Source: Rhizobium leguminosarum (lineage in GTDB: Bacteria > Pseudomonadota > Alphaproteobacteria > Rhizobiales > Rhizobiaceae). Taken from it: a stretch of 64,000 bases of DNA. This document shows positions 1 to 7,711 of the stretch, piece after piece (the first letter of the stretch is position 1; every line of letters begins with the position of its first letter). Under the pieces are notes generated by a model, which saw only the letters and a program-made list of their open reading frames with translations, had not been told where the DNA came from and did not search any database. Both the position numbers and the translations under genes were made by a program. Location of the stretch: NCBI RefSeq assembly GCF_017876795.1, contig NZ_JAGIOR010000003.1, forward strand, positions 62,001 to 126,000, read 5' to 3'.

Positions 1-504
1 GCGCAAGCAGACTTCCATGGTGAAAAGCGTTCCAACGAGACGCATGCTTCAACGACCGACCCGGATGCAAAGCTCTATAGGAAGGGCAAAGGCAAGGAGG
101 CGAAGCTCTGCTTCATGGGGCATGGGCTGATGGAAAACCGCCATGGCCTGCTGGTCGACGCTTGCCTGACGGAGGCGAGCGGATTTGCCGAACGGGTCGC
201 GGCTCTTGGGATGATTGAACCCTTTTCCGATCGGCCGCAAGCGATCACGCTGGGTGCCGACAAGGCCTATGACACCAAGGACTTCGTCAAAGACTTGCGG
301 TCGATGAAGGTAACACCCCATGTGGCGCAGAACATCAACGGGCGCAGCTCAGCCATTGAGGAGGCGTTCGGCTGGATCAAGACTATCGCGGGGCAGGACA
401 AGACGAAGTTCCGCGGCCGAGACCGCGTCGGATGGGCCTTCACCTTCGCCGCCGCTGCCTATGACTTAGTGAGGTTACCGAAACTGATGGCGGTGTCGTC
501 ATGA
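1..504 (+). CDS. IS5-type DDE transposase, C-terminal part
   Basis: The frame is open from base 1, so this is the 3' part of a longer gene. It reads DFHGEKRSNETH near the start, then YRKGKGKEAKLCFMGHGLMENR, GADKAYDT (second acidic residue of a DDE core) and a late SAIEEAFGWIKT segment that supplies the last catalytic glutamate. This order is typical of IS5/IS1182-like transposases, which cut and join DNA at the element ends. The first catalytic Asp and the N-terminal DNA-binding region lie outside the window. The stop codon overlaps the start of the next ORF (ATGA), suggesting translational coupling. Confidence 0.75.
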   Translation, partial: AQADFHGEKRSNETHASTTDPDAKLYRKGKGKEAKLCFMGHGLMENRHGLLVDACLTEASGFAERVAALGMIEPFSDRPQAITLGADKAYDTKDFVKDLRSMKVTPHVAQNINGRSSAIEEAFGWIKTIAGQDKTKFRGRDRVGWAFTFAAAAYDLVRLPKLMAVSS

Positions 505-840
505 GCGCGGCTTCAAACTGCCGGCTGATTGGTCGCTGGCGGATCGTCGAGGCCGATCTATGGGATCGGGATTATCTCGACCTAGTCGAGCCAGCGGCGA
601 TCGCCATCGGCCCAAACGGTCGCGGCGAAATCGCCTTCGGCGCAATGCAAGCGGGCCTCGATCTCGGCTATGGCCAATCCATAGTTTCCTTCACTTGGTC
701 TGGATTTGACGAGATGGACGAAGTCTCGGGCGATGGTCATGCTGAGATACTCGAGGATGGCTCGATCGAGATAACCTTCACCTACCACAATGGCGACGAG
801 GCCATCCTCAAAGCCAAACCCGAGACTTCTTCAACAGCCT
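1..840 (+). mobile_element. IS5-like insertion sequence, right part (left end outside window)
   Basis: The window opens inside an insertion sequence. Its transposase C-terminus (1-504) is followed by a 4-bp-overlapping passenger ORF (501-845). The right end is inferred at about 838-840, where the strand ends in CTTCTTCAACAGCC, the complement of the GGCTGTTGAAGAAG type of terminal repeat common in IS4/IS5-like elements. The element abuts an older IS66-like remnant, so it probably inserted into that remnant. The left terminal repeat and the target duplication cannot be seen. Confidence 0.6.
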
Positions 841-845
841 GCTAG
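501..845 (+). CDS. Conserved hypothetical passenger protein of the IS5-like element
   Basis: A 114-residue protein starting in the 4-bp overlap with the transposase gene. It has an acidic, beta-rich composition with WDRDYLDLVEP and SWNGFDEMDEVSG-like segments (here FTWSGFDEMDEVSGDG). From memory it belongs to a small family often found beside such transposases in Alphaproteobacteria; no function is known to me. The last residues (TSSTAC) are encoded by the inferred terminal repeat of the element, so the ORF end is set by the IS boundary. It could be an accessory transposition protein or a regulator; the sequence does not say which. Confidence 0.6.
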   Translation: MSAASNCRLIGRWRIVEADLWDRDYLDLVEPAAIAIGPNGRGEIAFGAMQAGLDLGYGQSIVSFTWSGFDEMDEVSGDGHAEILEDGSIEITFTYHNGDEAILKAKPETSSTAC

Positions 846-1562
846 ACCGGCATGCAACACCGCCGCGTCCTCGGCAACAAAGCGATCCAGCTGTCGTGTT
901 AAAAGTCGTACGATCTGGCGCTTCGAGACATCGAAACCAATGTCATTGAGCAAGGTCGTAAGGCGAGCGGTCGTCACCTGACCACGTGTATGCAGCCGCC
1001 TGATGTTGGTGCCATAGCCACCGTTGATCCCCGCCGGCAAGGGTGCCAGCACCGTCTTTCCATCTGGCGTCACCCAGCATTCGCGACGGTAATGCACCAG
1101 CTCGGCCTTGAGCACCAGGTCGCGAATATAGACGCTTCTGTATCCCTTGAAGCGCGAGCCGGCCGGAGCATCGACGCAGGATATCCTGCCGGCTCACCCG
1201 CTTCACATCCAACTTTGCGCCGCGTGGCTTCTTCTTGCCCGCCAACCTACTGCCAAGTGCAGTATCCGTTGCCTTGTCCATCCCGGAGGAGCGAAACGGT
1301 GGCCGCAGGGGTAAGTTTTTCAGCCGGGCGATCTCGTCGCGCAGAAGCTGGTTCTCGAGTTTCAGGCGGGTGTTCTCCAGGCGAAGGGCAGCGTTTCCTC
1401 GCGCAGCTGGATGTTGTCGGCTTCAAGCTTCTCGAGCAGGCCGCGGCCCAGGCGCAGCGGGCGATCGGTTACCTGTATGACCTGCAGGACCAGCGCGATA
1501 AGGTGGCCGCACAGCTTGTCATTGCAGTCGGCTGTTAACCAGCCGGCTTGCATAAATCGCAT
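831..1562 (-). pseudogene. IS66-like transposase remnant, frameshifted N-terminal half
   Basis: Three minus-strand reading frames in succession carry pieces of one transposase. A coiled-coil-like start (LLEKLEADNIQLREE, near 1420-1470) is followed by KKKPRGAKLDVKRVSRQDILRR (near 1160-1240). Then come KGYRSVYIRDLVLKAELVHYRREC and VTPDGKTVLAPLPAGINGG (near 1020-1150), and a helical tail ending at the IS5 boundary. At least two frameshifts separate them. The family is an IS66-like transposase with a lysine-rich linker. The catalytic C-terminal half is missing here, but a C-terminal fragment of the same family lies at 56,316-57,092. Confidence 0.6.
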
Positions 1563-1567
1563 GAAAT

Positions 1568-1580
1568 ACGTACTTTACGT
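1568..1580. promoter_or_regulatory. Candidate operator of the toxin-antitoxin operon
   Basis: The inverted repeat ACGTA-CTT-TACGT lies 18 bp upstream of the antitoxin start and just before its GGAGG ribosome-binding site. Phd/YefM antitoxins usually repress their own operon through short palindromes at this place. The match is short, so it is a candidate only. Confidence 0.35.
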
Positions 1581-1598
1581 GATTGATTGGAGGCACCT

Positions 1599-1844
1599 AT
1601 GAAGCAGTTTTCTTTTTCGGACATGAACAGAGCCTCGGGCGAGATCCTTGAGACCGCCTTGATCGAGCCAGTGTCGCTAACCAAGCGCGGCAAGGAAAAG
1701 CTCGTCATCCTGACGGCGGATCAATATCGTAAGCTCTTGGGGCGCTCCCATACCGCCGCCTACAGCCTTGAGGACGCGCCAGACAGCGTCCACGACGAGT
1801 TGATGAGGGGGATTGATGATCTGCTCGAGGACGGGCATGTTTGA
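1599..1844 (+). CDS. Phd/YefM-type antitoxin
   Basis: An 81-residue protein. The start at 1599 is preferred over the in-frame ATG at 1587 because GGAGG (1589-1593) is well spaced from it. The N-terminal MKQFSFSDMNRASGEILETAL followed by PVSLTKRGKEKLVILTADQYRKLL is the Phd fold: a DNA-binding sheet/helix with the conserved 'T.rGk..lViL....Y..L' pattern. The acidic C-terminus (DELMRGIDDLLEDG) would be the toxin-neutralising tail. It should form a complex with the protein of the next gene, with which it overlaps by 8 bp. The pair probably stabilises the replicon. Confidence 0.8.
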   Translation: MKQFSFSDMNRASGEILETALIEPVSLTKRGKEKLVILTADQYRKLLGRSHTAAYSLEDAPDSVHDELMRGIDDLLEDGHV

Positions 1845-2232
1845 GGTCGGAGACATCGTCCGTTTCCATTACCTTTGGAAGCGTCAGGCGGATGCCGGCG
1901 AGGAGACGGGACGTAAGGCACGTCCCGTCTGTGTCGTGGTTCGTACCGGTGCTGTTCCAGGTGTCGTCTTCCTGTTTGCCATTACCTCGCAGATGCCGCC
2001 GGACGAGCGGATTTCTCTTCCGATCAGCCAGATCGAATCCCGGCGTGCCGGTCTCGACTTCCCCTGCTTCATCATTCTCGACGAATATAACCGCGTCGAG
2101 CTCGACAAGGCCTTCGATTTCGAGTCCACCGTGCCGCTTGGCAGTTTTAGCCCAGCCTTCCTCAAGAAAATCGCCCGGACCGTTAAGGACGCAGCGGCAA
2201 GCCGCAGGATCTCGGCTGTTTCCCGCTCTTGA
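1837..2232 (+). CDS. PemK/MazF-like toxin of the Phd pair
   Basis: A 131-residue protein starting at ATG 1837, inside the last codons of the antitoxin gene; this overlap couples the two. It begins FEVGDIVRFHYLWKRQADAGEETGRKARPVCVV. This fits the PemK/MazF opening, where a 'GDiv...' strand is followed by the 'k.RPvlVv' strand. Later strands read FLFAITSQMP and FIILDEYNRVEL, again like that fold. MazF-type toxins are sequence-specific RNA endonucleases. The assignment rests on pattern and on the antitoxin partner. The catalytic Arg is probably in the KARP segment, and I cannot point to the catalytic Ser/Thr with certainty. Confidence 0.6.
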   Translation: MFEVGDIVRFHYLWKRQADAGEETGRKARPVCVVVRTGAVPGVVFLFAITSQMPPDERISLPISQIESRRAGLDFPCFIILDEYNRVELDKAFDFESTVPLGSFSPAFLKKIARTVKDAAASRRISAVSRS

Positions 2233-2714
2233 GTGGCACACGCGGCTGGTTTCAATCCGCCGGTCCGCGTGGGCCGCTGCCACGGCTGAATTGGCAGCAC
2301 CTCTGCCCGTAGCTGGACGGCCTGAATTCGCTCCCTACCCGATGCGTCGGTGATGTACGGTTCCTGCCGACAACACGCAGGCCTACCTGCACATGCCAGT
2401 GTCGCGCCTTCCCCTTGCAATGGCTCGCCCCCGCCGTTCTCGATGGGGCATATCTGACCGGAAACCGCCTTGCGCGCTCGGCTCGATCGTCCTCCCGCAA
2501 CGGCCGGCTCGTTTTTTCTTCCCCTGGCCGCGACCACCCCACATGACGTGTCGTGTGCGGACTCCGGATCTGCGGCCATTCCTCGCGAAACAAGAAAGCC
2601 TCGGCCCAAAGCCGTCCTTCACTTCGTTGCGGCCCAATGGGTGCGGTCCGATCGTTCCCGGTCTCATCGACAGCCATCGAGGCCGCGATGGGCGCGTCCC
2701 GAACAACTGAAAAG
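2233..2714. other. 482-bp region with no recognised gene, upstream exon side of the DUF736 gene
   Basis: Several overlapping ORFs exist on both strands, but none has a good start or a recognisable family. The last bases (CTGAAAAG, ending at 2714) form the left half of the DUF736 ribosome-binding site once intron A is removed. The region therefore probably holds the original DUF736 promoter/leader. It is rich in G/C hairpins but no specific regulator is identifiable. Confidence 0.5.
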
Positions 2715-4980
2715 GTAGAGTAGGAGCACAGCGCCTGCCTGCCTTTCGGCAGGTGGTTTCTGCGCCCCTCTCGCCGAACCGGACGTGCAAGTTTCCAAGC
2801 TACCGGCTCTCCATGCGTGGCATTCGCCACGGGTGGCCCTCATACGGACATGAGGGTGTTGAACGATGCCCAGAAGCGGTCAGCCCCCTTGCGGAACTTT
2901 TCGCTCGGGTCGTTCCATCCATTCGGTATGCGTATGCCCCGGTGCGGGAAGCGGATCGATCCGCCTTCCCGGAAGAACCGCAGCGATTTCGGTCCGTCGA
3001 CCCATCGCCAGCGGCTGTCGGGCGCTGTTGCGCGGAAGCGGCGACATAGTTCGTACCATGTCGTCTTGCGATGCTTCTTGCGCAGCCATCGCCCGATGCG
3101 CTCCCATAGCCACCAATCCAGCCCGGAGAAGTCCCGCGTCGCCCATGTGGCATAGCGGTAATAGTTTCTCCAGCCGGTGATGAGGGGATTGAGATCGTCG
3201 ATGAGATCGGCAAGGGATTGGCCTGTCGGCGTCTCCTTCACCCTGACCTTGATCTTGTGGCGCAAGTCCTTCAGCTTGCTCTTCGGAATGAAGAGATTGC
3301 CGACCATATGACCGGTGCGGCGCGCTTTGGTCTGCACCACCCGATAGCCGAGGAAGTCGAAGCCTTCCCGGACACCGGTGATCCTGGTTTTCTCCATCGA
3401 CAGCTCCATGCGCAATTCCTCCTTGAGAAACTGCGCGAGCGCCAGCTTTTCGGCTTCTGCGTCCTCGCGTGTTCCGTCCGTCAGCACGACGAAGTCGTCG
3501 GCATAACGCACGGCAAAGAATGTCGGCCTGTTTCTCCGGCGGTCGTAAAGCCGCCGGTCGGCTGCATTCTGCGGTCGCTCGCGAGGGCGCATCGACCACC
3601 GTCCGTATCTCTCGTCGATAGCCGCCAGATAGACGTTGGCCAGCAACGGCGAGACGATGCCACCCTGCGGAGTTCCCGTAACAGGGTGGTGGACGGAGCC
3701 CTCGATCATGACACCGGCTTTCAGGAAGGCGAGCACGAGCCCGAGAACCTTGCGATCCCCGATGCGGCGGCGTACCCGCTCCATCAGCACATGATGATCG
3801 ACAGCATCGAAGCAGCCCTTGATGTCCCCTTCGATCACGAAGCGGTACTCTGAGGTGCCGCTGGGTGTGGGGTGCAGTCGCCGCTGGATTTTCGCCAGCG
3901 CATCATGGGTGCTCCTGCCGGGCCGGAAGCCGTAGGAGGTCGGATAGAAGTCCGCCTCGAAGATTGGCTCCAGCACGAGCTTCAAAGCCATTTGCACCAG
4001 TCGGTCTCTGAGCGTCGGAATGCCGAGCGGACGCACCTTGCCGGGTTTCCCCGGCTTGGGGATCAGCCTTTGCCGTACAGGCTCGGGCCGATAGGTGCCG
4101 TCGCGCAACTCATTTCGGATATCCTCTATGAACTGCGTAGCGCCGCCCGGCCGCTCTTCGACCGTTTTCCGCGTGACGCCATCGGTTCCCGGTGTACGGC
4201 TGCCCTTGTTACGGGTCAGCCGCCGCCAGCTTTCCGACAGCGTCCTGCGGTCGCATACGATGTTGAACAGATCCGCGAACACCTTGTCGGCATCCGTGAC
4301 ACTCCACCTGTGAAGCTTGCGCTGCATGTTGAGGACGAACACGGTATTCACCGCATCGGGCTTCATCAGCCCACCTCCTGCCGGCTTGCTTCACTCACTG
4401 TCTCCCTTCGCCATGTGGACGGATCTCCCGCCCTCGGACTACTACGAAGACTCCGCCCCCTGCCGCGCCGTTCATCGGTCGCCTCGATCATCTCGCTCCA
4501 TCCGGCGGGAGAGAACACGGCAAGGTTCCCAAGTTCACCTGTTGTCCCTTCATCTGCCTTAGGGACCGACTCTACCCCGTGAGGATTCCGACCCGCGACC
4601 ACCGCAAGCTGGGTCGCTGGCTGACACGCATGGCGATGCGTGCCCCTGTTCCCCGTATAGTCAGCGGGGACCGGCGCTCCTCCGGCCTTTCGGCCGACCT
4701 GCCCACTTCCGGTTTGGCAGGTTCCATAGTCTGACGAGGCTTCAAACATCGGTTCGATCACTCTTCCCATAGCAGATATGCTTGCCGGACCGGCCACGGG
4801 CGGAAGTCCCGGATCGTCCGACTTTGACGGGTTCTGCTGATTTATGGCTCGCCGGAGGCACCCGGTTCACCTCACCCGTCTGCTTCAACCCCGTGCTTGC
4901 GGCACGTTGGCGGCGGGGTCTCCCACCCCGCAGGGGCAGCAAGTGCGCGTGACGGTTTCCAACCGTCACTCTTGGCGCAC
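2715..4980 (-). mobile_element. Group II intron A, antisense between the RBS and start of a DUF736 gene
   Basis: Read on the minus strand it begins GTGCGCCAAGAG at 4980. It encodes a reverse transcriptase and then a domain V hairpin (about 2775-2809, with a GGAAA loop). It ends with a domain VI helix carrying CCTACTCTAC, where a bulged A lies 7 nt from the 3' end. The ends were fixed by the GTGYG start, the AY end, and the fact that excising 2715-4980 restores AAAAGGATGACGACAATG, a normal SD and start for DUF736. The intron is antisense to that gene, so it cannot be spliced from its mRNA. Confidence 0.8.
2840..4366 (-). CDS. ltrA: Group II intron reverse transcriptase/maturase (intron A)
   Basis: A 508-residue intron-encoded protein with AGGAGG seven bases before the ATG. 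RT blocks are in order: TPGTDGVT, KVRPLGIPTLRDR, SYGFRPGRSTHDAL, EGDIKGCFD, TPQGGIVSPLLANVYL and the catalytic FFAVRYADDFVVL. These are followed by the maturase/thumb region (GFDFLGYRV, NPLITGWRNYYRYA). No HNH endonuclease domain is visible after residue 480. The protein helps the intron RNA fold and splice, and copies it into DNA during retrohoming. All catalytic residues look intact, so this intron may still be mobile. Confidence 0.93.
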   Translation of the reverse strand: MKPDAVNTVFVLNMQRKLHRWSVTDADKVFADLFNIVCDRRTLSESWRRLTRNKGSRTPGTDGVTRKTVEERPGGATQFIEDIRNELRDGTYRPEPVRQRLIPKPGKPGKVRPLGIPTLRDRLVQMALKLVLEPIFEADFYPTSYGFRPGRSTHDALAKIQRRLHPTPSGTSEYRFVIEGDIKGCFDAVDHHVLMERVRRRIGDRKVLGLVLAFLKAGVMIEGSVHHPVTGTPQGGIVSPLLANVYLAAIDERYGRWSMRPRERPQNAADRRLYDRRRNRPTFFAVRYADDFVVLTDGTREDAEAEKLALAQFLKEELRMELSMEKTRITGVREGFDFLGYRVVQTKARRTGHMVGNLFIPKSKLKDLRHKIKVRVKETPTGQSLADLIDDLNPLITGWRNYYRYATWATRDFSGLDWWLWERIGRWLRKKHRKTTWYELCRRFRATAPDSRWRWVDGPKSLRFFREGGSIRFPHRGIRIPNGWNDPSEKFRKGADRFWASFNTLMSV

Positions 4981-4990
4981 GATGACGACA

Positions 4991-5302
4991 ATGGCAACCA
5001 TCGGCTCTTTCACCGCTTCTGAAAACGGCTTCTCCGGCACCATCAAGACGCTCAACCTCAACGTCAAAGCCAAGATCGTTCGTGTCGAACGCTCCTCGGA
5101 TGACGCGCCGGACTTCCGTGTCCTCGCAGGCAACGTCGAATTCGGCGCCGGCTGGCAGAAGCAGGCTCGCGAAAGCGAGCGCGACTACATCTCGATCAAG
5201 CTCGACGATCCGAGCTTTGCCGCACCGATCTACGCGACGCTCACCGAAGTCCAGGGCCAGGAAGGCCTGCAACTGATCTGGTCGCGCAACACCCGGCGCT
5301 GA
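4991..5302 (+). CDS. DUF736 family protein, separated from its RBS/promoter by intron A
   Basis: A 103-residue protein starting [20 protein letters not shown], the characteristic opening of DUF736, a small beta-rich family frequent on rhizobial plasmids and near conjugation genes. Its function is unknown to me. The coding part is intact to the end (LQLIWSRN). Group II intron A is inserted only 10 bp before the ATG and on the opposite strand, so the native ribosome-binding site (AAAAGG at 2711-2714 plus 4981-4982) is split. Expression would need a new promoter and SD from the intron end. It converges on the HU gene, with a shared hairpin terminator between them. Confidence 0.85.
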   Translation: MATIGSFTASENGFSGTIKTLNLNVKAKIVRVERSSDDAPDFRVLAGNVEFGAGWQKQARESERDYISIKLDDPSFAAPIYATLTEVQGQEGLQLIWSRNTRR

Positions 5303-5315
5303 CGAAATCTTTGAG

Positions 5316-5340
5316 AGCCCCGCTCGATCCGAGCGGGGCT
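5316..5340. terminator. Bidirectional hairpin terminator between DUF736 and HU
   Basis: A perfect 11-bp stem, AGCCCCGCTCG / CGAGCGGGGCT, with a 3-nt loop lies between the two converging stop codons (5302 and 5350). It is followed by a short T/A-rich stretch. It should end transcription from both sides. Confidence 0.8.
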
Positions 5341-5349
5341 TTCATCATG

Positions 5350-5468
5350 TCACTTGTTGAGTGCATCCTTCAGCGCCTTGGCCGGCTGGAAGCTCAGCTT
5401 TTTGGCGGCCGCGACCTTGATCGTCGCCCCGGTCGACGGATTGCGCGCCTCGCGCTCCGGCGTTGCCT
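5350..5468 (-). CDS. HU-family DNA-binding protein, exon 3 (C-terminal)
   Basis: Read from 5468 down, this 119-nt exon gives ATPEREARNPSTGATIK and then VAAAKKLSFQPAKALKDALN before TGA. This is the arm and C-terminal helix of an HU histone-like protein; RNPSTG is the DNA-contacting arm motif. The first two bases complete the Lys codon begun by the micro-exon at 7702-7711. Together with 10304-10453 it forms one 279-nt reading frame. The three exons are separated by introns B and C, both in the sense direction, so a functional protein depends on two group II splicing reactions. Confidence 0.9.
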
Positions 5469-7701
5469 GTCGGGTAGGAACGACCCGTTGCCGGGCCGCT
5501 CCTCCCTAAGAACTGTACGTGCGAGTTTCCCAGCATACAGCTCAAGCCTCCGCCAAGCCCTGTTTGACCAGAGCCGCCAGTTCCTGTGCATCGGTTTGAG
5601 ATGTGGAATCACCGGGCCGATCCGTAACTTCCGACGGCATACCGCGCCTTCCGGCGAAGTAGCTGTCCCACGTGGGATCGAAAGGATTTGCTTCGGCCCG
5701 GATTTTGCAGTGGCGACGTATCGGTACGTCGGACGCGTGGATGAGGCGGATGACCTTGAGGTTTCCTGCCTTATCCTTCATCCCTGTGCGGAATACCCAG
5801 TCTCGCGTACCTTCCCGAGCGAAGTAACGATACTTTGCCCAGCGAAGTGGCTTGTCCGGGTGTCTACGACAGGCCCACTGCCAGAGACACTTCCAGATGA
5901 GATGATCGACCTTGCGAAAGGTCTCCTTCGCCACCTGGTTGTGATGATAATTGGTCCATCCCCGTATGACCGGGTTCAGCCGCATTATCAGATACTCCTG
6001 CTTCACATCGGCAGCACCCTTGATGATAGTTCGGATCTTGCGCATAAACGCCACCACGTTCTTCTTGGCGGGTTTGATGTGGGTATGCCCATCGTATCTG
6101 CGCACGTTCCAGCCGAGGAAGTCGAAACCTTCCTCGACCCGCACGATGCGAGTCTTTTCTTCAGACAGAGACAGGCCCCGTTCTGACAGAAATTCCTCGA
6201 CCATAGATTTCGCCTCCTCCAGTACTTCTTTTGAAGCACCTGTGACGACGAAGTCATCGGCGTAACGTATCAAGTGGACCTTGGTCAGGCTGTTGCGACG
6301 TCTTGGACCGTAGAAGTCCCGTAACATCTTTTCCATTCCGTCCAAGGCCATGTTGGCGAGCGTGGGCGAGATTATTCCCCCTTGCGGAGTACCCGCTTTC
6401 GTCGCGTGCCAATCACCATCCTGTATGTAACCGGAGTCCAGCCATTTCCGGAGCACCACCTTGTCCATGGGGATGTTGGCGATGAGCCAGTCTTTGCTGA
6501 TTTCGTCGAAGCAACCAGCAATGTCCGCATCCAAGACCCATTCCGCCGTGCCTCGTCCGCGCAGAGCGATATAGCACTGGCGGGCCGCATCACGGGTCGC
6601 TCGAAACGGTCGGAAACCGTACGAATTCGGGTCTGCCGTCGTTTCTGCGACAGGTAGCGGAGCGAGCAGGTGAAGTGCCTGCATGGCCCTGTCCTTCATC
6701 GTCGGAATACCGAGCGGACGCAGTTTCTTGCTATTTGCTTTCGGGATATATACCCGCCTCAGTGGCAAAGGATGATACCCACGCCGTCTGAGCGACAATA
6801 ATCCTCTGACGCACTTATCCGGTGTGTCCCAGATGATCCGGTCCACTCCGGGTGTTCTCTTTCCCTGATTTCCAGTAACCCGTTTCACGGCAAGCGCCTT
6901 GCCGCTGAACGAGTGGGTCAGCAGCCGTTGCAAGGCTTTCACCTTGCCCCAGCGACCTTCCCTAACCGCCTTCGCAATACGCATCTGCAGCCGTCGCACG
7001 TGTTGGTAAGCCTTGCGCCAGTCAATCTGGCCCCAGCTCGCCGCTTCGCGGGAGGCCGCACCAGTCACTGTTGTGACCGTCATTTGCCTGTCCTCCTGCC
7101 GAGGGTTCTGCACATTCTCTCGCGACGGGAGACCCGTCGGAAGTCTGCTCCCTTTCGGGCGGGGTGATGTTGGCGAGCCGCAACCCCTGTCCAAACCATT
7201 ACAGTCCGGCGTTCGCTTTCTCCGACATCCTCTGCCCGCACCGCCAACAACTTTCCTTGCGGTTGGCCTGCCCGTTGCCGGGCGACGATACGGGTTTACC
7301 GTGTTTCACCTAAATAACGCGGGTGGGTTAGATCCTGCCTATCCGCCGGCGGTCCTTCGTCCGTGTGCCTCCAAAGTAAAGGGAAGCAGCCGACCGCACA
7401 CCTTTTGGTTCAAGCCTGTCAGCATCTTTGGCTTGTCAAATTTCACGACGTTTATCAGCAGTTCATTTGCATTGATCATACCACCCAGCCTAGCGCCTCA
7501 TCCGCACTGATGCTCGCAGAAGATGCCTCAGCCTCACGACATCGGCATGGCCCGAAGGCCCGGCTACATTGTCCCGGCAGCTTCAAACCGGACCGTTACC
7601 AATCCCGCATGTGCCAGTAGGCTACTGATGACGGAACATCAGGTTTGTCCCGGAATATAAATCCCGTACAAACAATTACTTAGGCGACTTTCACGTCGCA
7701 C
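5469..7701 (-). mobile_element. Group II intron B inside the HU gene
   Basis: On the minus strand it starts GTGCGACGTGAAAGTCGC at 7701. It carries the RT gene at 5542-7083, a domain V hairpin (about 5509-5543) and a domain VI ending CCTACCCGAC at 5469, with the bulged A 7 nt from the end. The boundaries are confirmed by the exons: joining 7702 to 5468 gives AAGGTGA|AGGCAACG in the HU frame. It is in the same orientation as HU and 2,233 nt long. Confidence 0.9.
5542..7083 (-). CDS. ltrA: Group II intron reverse transcriptase/maturase (intron B)
   Basis: A 513-residue protein. The start at 7083 is chosen for its GGAGGACAGGCAA leader; upstream in-frame codons lie in intron RNA structure. It has the RT0-like segment RRLQMRIAKAVREGRWGKVK, then KRTPGVD, KLRPLGIPTMKDRAMQ, NSYGFRP, DADIAGCFDEIS, TPQGGIISPTLANM, HLIRYADDFVVTG (catalytic YADD) and the maturase region LNPVIRGWTNYHH. 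A basic region with RRHPDKPLRWAKYRY follows. It resembles the intron D protein closely in order and motifs, so the two introns are probably of the same class. It should promote splicing of intron B out of HU mRNA. Confidence 0.92.
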   Translation of the reverse strand: MTVTTVTGAASREAASWGQIDWRKAYQHVRRLQMRIAKAVREGRWGKVKALQRLLTHSFSGKALAVKRVTGNQGKRTPGVDRIIWDTPDKCVRGLLSLRRRGYHPLPLRRVYIPKANSKKLRPLGIPTMKDRAMQALHLLAPLPVAETTADPNSYGFRPFRATRDAARQCYIALRGRGTAEWVLDADIAGCFDEISKDWLIANIPMDKVVLRKWLDSGYIQDGDWHATKAGTPQGGIISPTLANMALDGMEKMLRDFYGPRRRNSLTKVHLIRYADDFVVTGASKEVLEEAKSMVEEFLSERGLSLSEEKTRIVRVEEGFDFLGWNVRRYDGHTHIKPAKKNVVAFMRKIRTIIKGAADVKQEYLIMRLNPVIRGWTNYHHNQVAKETFRKVDHLIWKCLWQWACRRHPDKPLRWAKYRYFAREGTRDWVFRTGMKDKAGNLKVIRLIHASDVPIRRHCKIRAEANPFDPTWDSYFAGRRGMPSEVTDRPGDSTSQTDAQELAALVKQGLAEA

Positions 7702-7711
7702 TCACCTTGAA
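7702..7711 (-). CDS. HU gene 10-nt micro-exon (exon 2)
   Basis: The ten bases TTCAAGGTGA lie exactly between the 3' end of intron C (CCTACCCGAC at 7712) and the 5' end of intron B (GTGCG at 7701). In the HU frame they encode Phe-Lys-Val and the first base of Lys. This supplies the FKVK strand that follows GFGK in HU proteins and is missing from the two larger exons. Confidence 0.88.

Noticed and set aside
2252..2830. Several Arg-rich ORFs between the PemK gene and intron A
   Set aside because: No start with an SD, no recognisable family, and they run into the intron.
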